Assembly: GCA_951799405.1 (NCBI GenBank)
Contig: OX637344.1
Span: 17,794,001 to 17,858,000 of the forward strand
Length of the DNA stretch: 64,000 nucleotides
Direction of reading: 5' to 3'
Source: Agapetus fuscipes
Taxonomy: Eukaryota > Arthropoda > Insecta > Trichoptera > Glossosomatidae
The position numbers and the translations under genes are program-made. The number at the start of each line of letters is the position of its first letter. Position 1 is the stretch's first letter. Of this stretch, positions 10,451 through 20,694 are shown one piece after another. The notes under the pieces were generated by a model that did not search any database, was not told the DNA's origin, and saw nothing but the letters and a program-made list of their open reading frames with translations.

Positions 10451-10910
10451 AACCATTTTGGAATAACAATCCCAGGTTGCCATCTTGGTTCAACAGGGTT
10501 CAACTTCTAAGACCTCCCAGACCTGCCTATACGATCTCAGTTCTTGGGGATCCCTCGCCGAGAGCCAACTTAGGATAAATAGTGAGTTGGTGTAAGTTGT
10601 ACAAGGGCGCACTAAGCAATTAGGCCCGGGGCCCTCCCAGCGCCCCCCCCCCTGGTTACGGCACTGACAAGTTGGGAAAGCGCTAAACTTAGCAAGCATC
10701 TACTGGTACCATGGATAAAACATGGACGTTTTAAATTTGAAAGAAAAGCAGCCGGAGCGGGTGCATTTCACGACAAATTGGCCAAAGATAGCTCGTCTGA
10801 TGGCTGAACAAAGCTTCAGATAAGAAGACTCGGAAAATATAAAAAGAGACTTACGTCCACAACTGGACTGAGGATCTGGAAGAGGAGAAGCACGCTGATC
10901 AGTTTAATGT

Positions 10911-11063
10911 TGTTTTTTTTTTTTAAGAAATCCTGTGCGGTAGACTCCCTAGATTCTAGAGACTCTAGGGGTTTATGACACTTGTTGTAGTGCCGCAGAG
11001 GTGTACGAGCTTGGTCGTCGCTACCAAGCACCTATACTCAAGCAAGACCCAGTTGCTGTAAGG

Positions 11064-11065
<2 letters not shown>
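10911..11065 (-). mobile_element. SINE B copy, 3' half (split by R1-like LINE)
   Basis: Minus strand: poly-A end, cctgtgcggtagactcccta, ctcaagcaagacccagttgc. Continues at 14321 after the LINE; the 16-bp CAGTTGCTGTAAGGCT at 11050-11065 is repeated at 14305-14320. Confidence 0.85.
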
Positions 11066-11095
<30 letters not shown>

Positions 11096-11318
11096 CATTG
11101 AGAGGGGAAAATCTTCAAAAGATTCCTGCCATTGTTTCCGCCGGCAGGATATGTGAGATTTTTACTCACTAAAAACCCCCCTCTGCATCTTGCCACACCC
11201 TGGAACTGCCGTCAAGCATGACATCGGGGTGTGGTGTGTCTTTACATGCACAGCATGTCTTCACATTTCAGTTGCGTCAATTGGCAAATCTACACTATCT
11301 ACATTGTGTTAAGACTAA

Positions 11319-12671
11319 TTAATCTACATTAACACTTCTATCAACAGAGACTAGATTTACTACATTTTGGCGGGTCGTGTTCATCCTTCGCCTTACGCGC
11401 TCGGCATCCTCCTTCTTTCCGATCACGCGAGAGGCAAAGGTATCCCAGGCCCGCCAGTTCTCTTCTGATTGGAGCATTGACGGTACTACCATGTCCAGGT
11501 CTAGTCGATCGACCACAATGGTTGCCATTAATGACCCCCTGTGGTCCGCCCAGGCAGGACACGACAGTAGCGTGTGCTCCGCGTCATCATTTTCTGAGTC
11601 GCAGTGCCAGCATGCTGCAGTTGCTTCTTTTCCTATACGGTGTAGGAAAAAACCGAAACAACCGTGTCCACTCAGCATCTGCGTGAGCCGGTAGTTCAGG
11701 CAGCCATGCTTCCTCGAGTACCAAGGCTCGAGTTGGCTGACAAGCCTGTTCGTCCAGCGTCCTTTAGATGCCGAGTTCCAGCGATCCTGCCACTTTGACA
11801 GCGTCAGTTTCCTATGGTGCGGTCCCTTACCTGATTCATAGACTGCTTTGCGCTCAAGCGCCAGCAGATCTATGGGTGGAGAAGAAGCCAGCACCAATGC
11901 CGCTTCCTCGGACATGGTGCGGTAGCCGGAGATAACTCTCAGCGCGCTTCTTCTCTGGACGGCAGCCATCTTCTTCCTGTGCAGCTCTGTCTCAAGCGCC
12001 TGCGCCCAAATGGGTGCCCCATACAGAAGTGTGGAGTGGACCACCTCATGCAATAGTTTCCTCCTGCATGATTTCGGCCCACCCACGTTCGGCATGAGCC
12101 TCCCCAACTGTATCGCTGCTCCGCTTGCCTTTGCAGCCGCCAGCTCGATGTGTTCTCCGAAACGAAGACCACGATCGAGTTGGATTCCAAGGTAGCGTAG
12201 CGATTTAGCCAACGGCACCTCAAAACCCTCTAGCAGTAGCTTAGGCAGCAGAGGTCGTCGCTTGCGACAAAACAGTACGGCTTCGGTCTTCTGTATGGCC
12301 AGTTCCAAACCAGCTCTGTCAAGCCATACCTTTACCCGTCTGAGAGCCTCGTTCCCTATAACTTCAAGTTCACGGGAAGTCCTCCCCTCGATCATCACTG
12401 CGATGTCGTCCGCAAAAGCAACAATGCTCGACCCCTCAGGCATGTCCGTCCGCAACAGACCATCGTATAAAGCATTCCACAAGGTCGGTCCTAAGACCGA
12501 TCCCTGCGGGACGCCAGACGTGATCCGCCGCTTCTCTTCCACACCAGAGGCACCGTGCCGATACTCAAGACTTCGACCATCGAAGTAACTTTCAAGCATG
12601 GCCATCAAATAGTCTGGCACGCGGAAGCTCTCCCTCAGCGCTCTGAGGATTAATTCCCATCGCGCAGAGTT
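11319..12671 (-). pseudogene. R1-like LINE ORF2, RT C-terminal part
   Basis: Contains SGVPQGSVLGPTLWNALYDG, the catalytic FADD (about 12405-12416), SLRYLGIQLDRGLRFGEHI and a C-terminal Cys/His motif CWHCDSENDDAEHTLLSC. The frame is open to its stop at 11319 but is separated from the upstream RT by the insertion at 12672-12910, so the whole is nonfunctional. Confidence 0.9.
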
Positions 12672-12910
12672 TCTTATTTATTTATTTATTTATTAAGAGG
12701 TGCAATACAGACAATTGGTACATATAAACAATAAAAAAAAAAAATAATAATAAGCAACAGTAACACAAATAACCAATCATCCAAACTATGCACACTACAT
12801 CAATAGACACAAGCATACATCTTCACACAAACATCACGCAGGCAATCACAGCTATACAACACTAGAAGCATACACAGCATTCACACCATTACAATATTTC
12901 TTTAAAGTTA
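12672..12910 (-). mobile_element. LINE 3' tail inserted in the R1-like RT
   Basis: Separates LDIRNAFN (ending about 12911) from SARWELILRAL (from about 12670). Low GC, no coding, ends on the minus strand in taataaataaataaataaat, a LINE-type tail. Confidence 0.75.
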
Positions 12911-13430
12911 AAAGCATTCCGGATGTCCAGCGCTATCATGACAACCCGTCGGTGGCTCTTCACCGTGCCCTGCCATGCTTGTCGGATGACGTTGACAACG
13001 TGTCCGACTGCGTCAATTGTGGATCTGCCCCGCCTGAAGCCGTACTGCTTGTCGGAGAGACCCCGCTCCGGATCCTCCAGAATTGGCTGAAGTCTCCCAA
13101 GCAGGAGTCGCTCAAGGAGCTTCCCGAAGCCGTCCAGCATGCACAGCGGTCTAAAAGATGAGGGTCCGTCCGCGACTGCCTTTTTGAGAATAAGGACAAG
13201 CCTTTGTCTCTTCCACTGCCGCCGTTCAAGGGTCTCCCAGTGATGGCCGCGTGCTGTGATGGGAAGAAGATTGCCGCCCTTCCAGTCTCGTCCGAGTACC
13301 AACAACTTGTAGAGTTGCGATACTGTTCAGAGACCAGGACAACGTCAATCCCCTTCTCTCGTGCCACCTGAAACATTAGATCCTGGGCAGCTTGGCAATG
13401 GCCCAGATTTATTTGCAGGAATTTAAGCAT
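12889..13430 (-). pseudogene. R1-like LINE ORF2, endonuclease stub fused to RT N-terminal part
   Basis: Starts MLKFLQINLGHCQAAQDLMF and VVLVSEQYRN (endonuclease N-terminus) but after about 60 residues jumps, with a frame change near 13240, into RT sequence (QWKRQRLVLILKK, SSFRPLCMLDGFGKLLERLL, KQYGFRRGRSTIDAV). The catalytic endonuclease motifs are gone. The frame stops just after LDIRNAFN at the LINE-tail insertion. Confidence 0.85.
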
Positions 13431-14257
13431 TTTGCGACTTTTAGGGCACACCTGAAAGCCCCGCACTTAGCGCTTCCGCACCAGTGCGCCGCCTCAAGGC
13501 CCGCCCTCGAGCACGGGGCGCATCGCAGCGGAGCTTTGCAGTCCGCGGCCAAGTGCCCACACTCTCCGCACCTACGACAGATAGGGTACTTACCTACCTT
13601 ACCTGTTTTCTTCCATTTATCTCCCACAGTGCATCGAGCTGCAATGTGGGAGAATCCTAGGCAGAGGAAGCACTGCCTAATCTCAATCCTTGGCTGCATA
13701 CGGCAACGGAGAAGACCGACCTGGAGTCGACCCCGCTCCAGCACCTCCGTGCTGGCCTTTGACCACGGAATCCTCGCCGTGCAGGTAAAGGTTCCCCGCG
13801 GTCCAGACCTCAGAGGACCAACCTCCACATCGGTGTCACCAACCATCCTGGCCAGTGATGCCTTGACATCAACGACCTCCACACCCTCGCAGAGGTCCCT
13901 TACAAAGACTGTGCGCTTAGGCGCCATTCTTTGCACCCTGAAATCGCTGCCGGCTGCGCCGACGAAAAGGCTCTCCAAGGCAGGTCCCCTGTGATCACCC
14001 CTGGCCAGCGTTATCTTTAGAGTGCCATTGGCGCCCTTGCGGATGCCATGAACCACCGGCAGCTCGTCCGTGAGCCCATTATCCCCCGTTATCCTACGCA
14101 GGACTCCGGCGTATGACAAAGGGGGGCAATCTTGTTTGAGAGGGGCTAGGACAACCGTCTCCGAGGGTCTTTTTTGAGTCCCCCGAGGACGGCCGCCGCC
14201 CCCATCGGGCTTTCTGCCTTCCGTCGGTTTTCGGTGGCTATCTTTTCCACGTCTCAC
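13409..14257 (-). CDS. R1-like LINE ORF1 (gag-like, CCHC knuckles)
   Basis: RNA-binding Gag-like protein of the LINE, 282 codons on an alternative start. A Pro/Arg/Gly-rich N-terminus is followed by a central domain and three Cys/His knuckles near the C-terminus (CFLCLGFSHIAARC, CRRCGECGHLAADC, CAPCSRAGLEAAHWCGSAKC). It ends CLNSCK, overlapping the ORF2 ATG (about 13430) by some 20 nt in another frame. Intact by eye, though the element is defective downstream. Confidence 0.85.
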   Translation of the reverse strand: MRRGKDSHRKPTEGRKPDGGGGRPRGTQKRPSETVVLAPLKQDCPPLSYAGVLRRITGDNGLTDELPVVHGIRKGANGTLKITLARGDHRGPALESLFVGAAGSDFRVQRMAPKRTVFVRDLCEGVEVVDVKASLARMVGDTDVEVGPLRSGPRGTFTCTARIPWSKASTEVLERGRLQVGLLRCRMQPRIEIRQCFLCLGFSHIAARCTVGDKWKKTGKVGKYPICRRCGECGHLAADCKAPLRCAPCSRAGLEAAHWCGSAKCGAFRCALKVAKCLNSCK

Positions 14258-14320
14258 CGTGATCCACCCGTTTTGTGAATCACATGGTGTAGTGACAGGT
14301 GGGTCAGTTGCTGTAAGGCT

Positions 14321-14432
14321 GGATGGACCTTTGGTGACCGGTCATTGGTAAAGGTTTGTGAATTTTTCAACCCAGCGAAGAGCAAATTTGAAAATATAAA
14401 TCGTATATATTTTGTGCTCCGCCGGGATTCGA
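14321..14432 (-). mobile_element. SINE B copy, 5' part (split by R1-like LINE)
   Basis: ggatggacctttggtgaccg to gccgggattcgaa, cut inside the B box at 14432 by an adjoining LINE fragment. Confidence 0.8.
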
Positions 14433-14580
14433 ATTTATTTATTGGACGATTTCTTTAGCGCCGTATTGTGACCAATCACCTCAAGGGCGCTTTACACGTT
14501 GTAAAAACAATAATTAACATTAACTTAAACTTACGGACAAACAAATATTTAAAATGGCAGAAAAATAAATTTCAATAGAA
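14433..14580 (-). repeat. CR1/L2-like LINE 3' UTR fragment
   Basis: agcgccgtattgtgaccaat and cctcaagggcgctttacac resemble the 3' ends at 20.7 and 32.1 kb. Noncoding. Confidence 0.45.
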
Positions 14581-14655
14581 TATTTTTTTTTATTTATTTT
14601 TTTATTTATTTATTTATTAACGGCACTTAGTGCCTTTTACATGAAATGGTTACAT

Positions 14656-15085
14656 CTAATCTAATCTAATCTAATCTAAGTTGCAAGGATATGTTACATT
14701 GAAGATTCACATTACATGCATTCTCACAACCAGACACGTACAAGTTCGCGCTTGCACATGCCTCATGTGAACCTACAACATAAAAATCAAATCTCAAATG
14801 GACATACACCCTGCAACTCTTGCCGTCCTTCCCTGAGACAGGGGTGACATTGGCAAAGTGAACCATTTTTACAGCATGGGTGGTCAGCCGCATACCAACC
14901 TATAAGTCAAGGAACACACACACACGACAAATTACATTTTATACATCATTAAATAATAATATCCAAATACAAAATATCCATTTACAAACAAAAACAAATT
15001 CCAATTTAATAAACCCTATTCGCCAACATTACAGATCAACCGCCATTTCTTTCTGTCCTTACATACTTCTTTCATTTCCTCCAGT
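14656..15085 (-). mobile_element. RTE-like LINE 3' end including SINE D-like segment
   Basis: Minus strand: ORF end MKEVCKDRKKWRLICNVGE and stop (about 15072-15010), 3' UTR, then the full SINE D-like segment (14915-14675) and a GATTA-type tail. It links the abundant D family to a LINE. Confidence 0.75.
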
Positions 15086-15290
15086 TACATAGTTTCAAAA
15101 ATAACACAAATACATAAAAATACCAAAAAGATGTAAAGTATATGAAAGTAAAATGAAACAAATAAACACAATAACAAAAACTATATAAAAATAAGAATAA
15201 AAATCAAAGTTACTATCTAGAGAAAAAATATAAATCAAAAAATATAAATCAAAAATCAAATGAAATATACAAGCAACAGAAATAAAAACA

Positions 15291-18104
15291 CTATTCATCC
15301 AAAAAGTACCTCAACAGACCAGCTCTATACCTATCAAAGTTATTGTTGGGTGGGTCAAAGTCCAGTGTACAGGTATTACCACTACGTTGAAGGCGATTTA
15401 TGCAACTGTTATATTGTGCATTTGTATTGGAAGCTACAGGGCGATAAGGAACTATCTGACGAGATCCCTGTCGCGGAACAAAAAAATTAATAGTTTCAAG
15501 CAACATCGGGCAATCTATTAGACCATTCTTAATTTTATAGAGTGTGAGTAAATCAATAATTTTTCTCCTATTAGACAAACTAGTTAAATTAAGTAAGGAG
15601 TTAAGGAAGATGGGGTCAAAATTAGCAATAGGAATATTTAGTTTAAAATTAACGATTTTTAAAAATTTAGTATGAACTTTTTCAATATTGTCAATATGGA
15701 CCGAGAAGTGAGGAGACCAGATGGTAGAACAGTATTCTAAAACGCTACGGACCAGTGAAGTATAAAGAATTTTTATTGTTTGTAAATCACGGAAATCTTT
15801 GGTAATTCGGAAAACAAAGCCAAGCATTTTCATACTTTTAGCGCGGATATCGTTAATGTGGGCGACAAATGAGAGTTTATGATCAAACAGAACCCCCAAG
15901 TCAGAGATGACTAAAACATTATTTAATAAGTTATGATTAATAACATAATCTTTAATCAATGGGTTTTTTATTCTATAAAAACGCATCACTTGACATTTGG
16001 ATATATTAAGATTAAGATGATTAAGTGAACACCAGTTATTTAATCTATCAAGTGTCGATTGTAGTTTAATACAATCGTTGATTGAGTCGATCTCACGAAA
16101 ATTTTTAATGTCATCCGCAAACAAAAGTACATTACAGTCCTGGACAACATTAACAATATCGTCAATGAATAATAAAAATAGCAGCGGACCAAGATGAGAT
16201 CCTTGTGGGACACCACTAGTTTGTGTAAAAGGATCAGACTCAGAGTTATTTATTTTCACGATCAGGGAACGATTCATAATATAACTCCTAATCCACAACA
16301 AAAAGCTACCAGATACTCCCATTGCTTCCAGCTTCGTAAGCAAGATATTGTGAGAAACTCTATCAAAAGCTTTAGCGAAATCTGTGTAAATAACATCGAT
16401 CTGTTTACGTCTACCAAGAGCCCCCGACAAAAAATTCTCATAAGACATGAGATTAGTGGTCGTAGATCTATTGGGTAAAAAGCCATGTTGACAATTAGTT
16501 AAAGATCTAGTGACCACAAATCCAATTTTCGATAAAACCAGTTTTTCAAGCAGTTTGGGAATAGCCGAGAGCAAGTTAATAGGTCTGTAGTTTGTGACAT
16601 CCTTCCTATCCTTACCTTTGAATATTGGAGTGATGTAGGATGTCTTCCAGATAAGTGGAAAGCATCCAGAAGATATAGATAAATTAAAAATAGTGCACAA
16701 AGGTTGTGTCAAACTAGAAGCACAATTCTTTAAAAAAAATGCCGGAACCCCATCAGGGCCAGGACAAGTTAAAGGTTTCATTAATTTTATACCTGATGTA
16801 ACATCAGACACTTCAAATGACAAGCTCGAGAGCTGAAAATCAATGTGAGATGAGAAATCAAAGGACTGACCAGTATTATCAGTAGTAAAAACACTTTTAA
16901 AAAACGTAACAAATAGGTTTGGTACTTCTCCCACATTATTATTAGATATAGTTTTCTGACTCTCATTTTTGAGAGATCGTGAATAATTGAAAATCTTTTT
17001 TACATCAGACCTAACAGACATTTCAATGCCATTAATATATTCATTATAACACGCTACCAAGATTTTCTTACACTGCTTTCTGTGAAAATTGAAATTCTCA
17101 TAATCTGGCGCTAATCTGGTCTCCTTGTACTTTTTATGAGCAAGTTTCTTCTCACAGATACAATCAATTAGATCACGGCTATACCATTTAGGGAATGATG
17201 ATTTTCTAACTTTTGTAACTGGTATACACAAATCAATGGCTCCATTCAGAATGCTGTAAAACTCCTCAACCATCTCGCCTAAATTATTATTTTTCGCATT
17301 GATGAATGACCAATTGGCCTCAGACAAAAACTTGTTTACACCTTCATAATTAGCCCTGACAAAATTCCGATAGGATTCTGGAGAGTCAACATTACAGACC
17401 TGCGGTTTAGTAATATCAATGACAATATCCAAAATCGGATGGTGACTGTCCGGAGGAACAACAGCTTCCACTGATTCGTTAACAATTGCAGACATATTAC
17501 TACAAAAAACTAGATCTAGTATTCTATCACCTGCATTTCTAACTCTATTAACTTGATTAAGGTTTAGAAGAAGAGACATATCAAATACAGTATTTTCACG
17601 CTCAGTTAAATTACATCTATTAGGATTCGGTGATGAGTCCGATCCCAGTTCCATCCAATTAATATTTGGAAGATTATAATCTCCCACAATAAGAAATTTA
17701 GCGTCAGGATAGGCAATCTTTAATCGCTCCACCTCATCGCAATGACTTCGATAGACCGCTATATCAGCAGAGGGCGGAATATACACTGTACCCAACACCA
17801 TTTTAAAACCATTAAAAGACACCAAGATAAAAACTTGTTCAACATCAGAGTTGATCGTTTTGAGTTTGCGGGAATTGAGATTTCTATTCACTGAGATCAG
17901 CACTCCACCACCTCTCACTTTAGTGCTATTGAGTTCATTTCGGTCCAGGCGGTATGTAGTGTAAGAGAAGAGCCCCAGTTCAGCAGTGTGGATATTTGGG
18001 TGAAGCCAAGTCTCCGTAAAAATGAGAATGTCGTATGCTAGGGTTGGTACTATTGAGGAAAACTCATTCACTTTAGTACAAACACCTCTCAGATTTTGAT
18101 ACAA
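15291..18104 (-). CDS. LINE ORF2: endonuclease-reverse transcriptase
   Basis: 937-codon frame. Apurinic-type endonuclease: YQNLRGVCTKVNEF at the start, FTETWLHP, GDYNLPNINW and SHHPILDI. RT: YRPINLLSAIPKLLEKL, QHGFLPNRSTT, YTDFAKAFDRVSH, SGVPQGSHLGPLLF, FADD (about 661-664). C-terminus ends LLRYFLDE. No ATG near the start: the frame continues upstream through LQRHKLNCLYQ into the end of ORF1, so ORF2 probably needs reinitiation or frameshifting. Jockey/CR1-type; full length with no stop, so possibly competent. Confidence 0.9.
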   Translation of the reverse strand: MYQNLRGVCTKVNEFSSIVPTLAYDILIFTETWLHPNIHTAELGLFSYTTYRLDRNELNSTKVRGGGVLISVNRNLNSRKLKTINSDVEQVFILVSFNGFKMVLGTVYIPPSADIAVYRSHCDEVERLKIAYPDAKFLIVGDYNLPNINWMELGSDSSPNPNRCNLTERENTVFDMSLLLNLNQVNRVRNAGDRILDLVFCSNMSAIVNESVEAVVPPDSHHPILDIVIDITKPQVCNVDSPESYRNFVRANYEGVNKFLSEANWSFINAKNNNLGEMVEEFYSILNGAIDLCIPVTKVRKSSFPKWYSRDLIDCICEKKLAHKKYKETRLAPDYENFNFHRKQCKKILVACYNEYINGIEMSVRSDVKKIFNYSRSLKNESQKTISNNNVGEVPNLFVTFFKSVFTTDNTGQSFDFSSHIDFQLSSLSFEVSDVTSGIKLMKPLTCPGPDGVPAFFLKNCASSLTQPLCTIFNLSISSGCFPLIWKTSYITPIFKGKDRKDVTNYRPINLLSAIPKLLEKLVLSKIGFVVTRSLTNCQHGFLPNRSTTTNLMSYENFLSGALGRRKQIDVIYTDFAKAFDRVSHNILLTKLEAMGVSGSFLLWIRSYIMNRSLIVKINNSESDPFTQTSGVPQGSHLGPLLFLLFIDDIVNVVQDCNVLLFADDIKNFREIDSINDCIKLQSTLDRLNNWCSLNHLNLNISKCQVMRFYRIKNPLIKDYVINHNLLNNVLVISDLGVLFDHKLSFVAHINDIRAKSMKMLGFVFRITKDFRDLQTIKILYTSLVRSVLEYCSTIWSPHFSVHIDNIEKVHTKFLKIVNFKLNIPIANFDPIFLNSLLNLTSLSNRRKIIDLLTLYKIKNGLIDCPMLLETINFFVPRQGSRQIVPYRPVASNTNAQYNSCINRLQRSGNTCTLDFDPPNNNFDRYRAGLLRYFLDE

Positions 18105-18109
18105 GCAGT

Positions 18110-18814
18110 TTAATTTATGTCTCTGTAGTTTTTTGGTGTGCTTGAAACAATTTTTGGTGACGAGTTTATATACTTTATGGTTAAATTAACCTCTCCCTTC
18201 TTTTTCCTCTCCTCCAACTCAGTCCTTAACTCCATCAATTGTTTCCTCTGTTGATATGTTTGATCTGGTTTCAATTTTATTCCATTGGGTATAATACGTT
18301 TGAAGTTTAATAGTTTTTTCACTGTTATCGGGTCTCTAAATTCAACCTTAACTGGACGACATGAATCAGTTTTTCTAATTCCCAGTCTATAAATTTTCAC
18401 AATATCCGATGTTGCTGAAGAATCGATAAGATTTATAGTGTTTTTAGTTGAATCATCATCCTCTTTAATACCTTCAATTGTGTTAGAAGTACCTTCAGGT
18501 AAGTTGTAAATTATAACGTTTTTAGACCTCTCCTTTCGATCTTCCAGCTCAGCAATGGCCTCATACATGTCGGAAGGATTCGATTTGGGTATTGATTTGG
18601 GAGGATTATTAACAATTTGTTTGTACGCCTGTACTTCTCCTTCCAGGCTACCCATCTTCACAGCCATTTGGCTGATGGTACCCGAAAGGTCGGTAAGCCT
18701 TGGTGTGAGCTTTGCTATGTGGTCTTTGCTAAATTTATTGTTGGTATCATTAATAATCGAGTTCAAATTCATTAGTATGTTTTTTGCCTCAGTAATAAAT
18801 TCCATAGCAGTCAT
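18110..18814 (-). CDS. LINE ORF1: coiled-coil nucleic-acid-binding protein
   Basis: 234 residues from the ATG at 18814 (MTAMEFITEAKN). The N-terminal half is heptad-like, consistent with a coiled coil; an RRM-like stretch begins at RSKNVIIYNLPEG, and the C-terminus is basic (QQRKQLMELRTELEERKKK). This resembles L1-type ORF1 proteins that bind element RNA. Its end overlaps the ORF2 frame. Confidence 0.8.
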   Translation of the reverse strand: MTAMEFITEAKNILMNLNSIINDTNNKFSKDHIAKLTPRLTDLSGTISQMAVKMGSLEGEVQAYKQIVNNPPKSIPKSNPSDMYEAIAELEDRKERSKNVIIYNLPEGTSNTIEGIKEDDDSTKNTINLIDSSATSDIVKIYRLGIRKTDSCRPVKVEFRDPITVKKLLNFKRIIPNGIKLKPDQTYQQRKQLMELRTELEERKKKGEVNLTIKYINSSPKIVSSTPKNYRDIN

Positions 18815-19090
18815 TTTATGTCTTCTCACCGATTATTTAGACAAAAAATACACAGTAATCTTTGTGACCACCCTATACTCAGATTTATAGGTGCTTGGAC
18901 GATGACTATTCAATAGGACTATGTAAATATGTTAATAATAAAGACTTTATCCAGTTCCACAGTACCGTTATCAAAATAATAGCATAAGTCCCATTTGTTA
19001 ACACTTCGATTATACTTTCACACACTTTTGTCACCAAAATAATTACGATTACAGCATATAAATATTAAAAATAGCCGGAGCAGCTTTTGT
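18815..19090 (-). other. Probable 5' UTR of the LINE at 15.3-18.8 kb
   Basis: AT-rich, noncoding, between ORF1 and the next LINE's 3' end. No further motif seen. Confidence 0.4.
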
Positions 19091-19099
19091 ACGTATTGA

Positions 19100-20378
19100 T
19101 TTAATGTATTGTATTGTTGCAATATAAAATCAAAGTACAATAAATTACACCAACGTTTGACGAGAACAAAAAATCAAATCAAATTGTATCTACATCAATT
19201 TCAGAAACCAAACAAAAATACAATTAAAGTAATTCCAAGTTATACAGTTATAGTAGAGCTACTGTTCAGAAATTTCATAAAATTTAGAAAAAAGGTGTGT
19301 CTTCAGGCCTCCCCTGAAACTGTCGTAGTCAGCAGCCCGCCTGAGACTCAGAGGAAGATCGTTCCAGAGCTGGGGACCTGCATAGTAAAGAGCGCGATCC
19401 CCATAAACAGTTTTTTGTGATCTAAAAGGTAAAACCATCTCATGGGCTGCACTCTGTGCCGATCTAAGAGCACGATGTATCTCCCCCAAGTCTCTGAAAG
19501 AGCACATTTCCCTTATGTAGTCTGGTGCCGCGCCAGTGACAGCCCTGTACATGAGGGCACACACTTTGTACTGTATTCGGGCCTCCACTGGTAACCAGTG
19601 TAATTCCCGCAGAAAAGGTGTACAGCTATCGTATTTACTGGCACCGAACACAATGCGTGCTGACGCCCTCATCACAGACTGCAATCTGCTCAGCTGCACA
19701 CGCGGCAAACCTGCCAGAAGAATGTTGCAGTAATCAATCCTAGACAGAACCAGTGAAGATATGAGCGTTTTAACGCAATCATTTGTCAAATGTCTCTTCA
19801 CTGTTTTGATCTGTCTAAGATGATAAAAGCAGGAAGAAACTATGGTACTTATGTGCTGCTCCATTGACAAGCTGCTGTCCACGACCGCTCCAAGAATCCT
19901 TACGGATGTACTGGGCCTTACACACACCCCACCAACAACCAGGTCACCGACAGGTATCAAATGTTGTCTTCTTTTAGAAGCAAACCATATGAACTCCGTC
20001 TTATTGGAATTCAGGCACAGCTTTTTGGATGCTAACCAGCTGTGCATCGCTTCGAAGCAACTTTGAAATTTAATTTCAGCTTGATACCGTTCAGTAACCT
20101 CACAAGGTGCATAGATCTGGATATCATCCGCATAACAGTTCAAATTAAGGCCAAACGACAGAGCAATATCTTGGATTCCAGCAGTGTACAGTATAAAAAG
20201 AATAGGTCCCAGGATGGATCCTTGTGGAACGCCAACCTCCAGCAGCCGTTCAGGAGTCTCGTCTCCACCAAAGCAAACGGTCTGCTTTCTATTTGATAGG
20301 TAGGAGCTCAACCACTGGTGGGCAGACTTTCGTATACCAAATCTTCTGTGCAGTTCTTCGAGAAGCAGTTGATGGTGA
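19100..20378 (-). mobile_element. CR1/L2-like LINE, 5'-truncated in RT
   Basis: Frame open from about 20378 (DHHQLLLEELHRRFG) through SSYLSNRKQTVCFGG, VGVPQGSILGPILF, CYADD, LSRIDYCNILLAGLP, LRELHWLPVEARIQYK to a stop at 19259, then an AT-rich 3' UTR. Truncated before the 'AFDTV' motif. The remaining frame is undamaged. Confidence 0.88.
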
Positions 20379-20440
20379 TCGAACCCACAACCTTCCCATT
20401 CAGAATCCGTAGTGTTACCACTGAGCTACGGACCGGTCGA
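20377..20440 (-). repeat. SINE B head fragment
   Basis: Inverse of the B box (gaacccacaaccttccca) and A box (ccactgagctacggaccggt) only, abutting the LINE truncation point. Confidence 0.65.
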
Positions 20441-20564
20441 TACATACGAATATATTGTGTTATTTTTTTGTATAAAATATTGGTTTACGAGTATATTACT
20501 TCTATTACACCATTTTGTCAACAATATAACTGTATGGTCTAGAACTGTAATGTTTTATTGTTTA

Positions 20565-20685
20565 TGTCTATAATCTATGTATAATCTAAGATGCAAAGAT
20601 ATATTAAAATTTAAAGCTCATATCAAATGCATGCCCACAAACAAATACGTGTAGTTCGCGCTTACAAATGCTGAATGTGTATATA
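20565..20685 (-). repeat. SINE D-like 3' fragment
   Basis: ctaagatgcaaagatatatt to acaaatgctgaatgtgtata, followed by a short TA run. Confidence 0.65.
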
Positions 20686-20694
20686 TATATATAT

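Larger units (their letters stand above)
11066..14304 (-). mobile_element. R1-like LINE, internally deleted and interrupted
   Basis: 3.2-kb element with poly-A tail (11066-11095, minus strand) and a 16-bp target duplication in a SINE B. It has a gag-like ORF1 and an ORF2 overlapping its end. Most of the endonuclease and the start of RT are deleted near 13240, and a 240-bp LINE tail sits inside RT (12672-12910). Higher GC than its surroundings. Clade assignment (R1/LOA group) is by motif only. Confidence 0.88.

Noticed and set aside
13392..13994. 200-codon plus-strand frame opposite the R1-like ORF1
   Set aside because: Antisense shadow of a GC-rich real ORF; no motif of its own.
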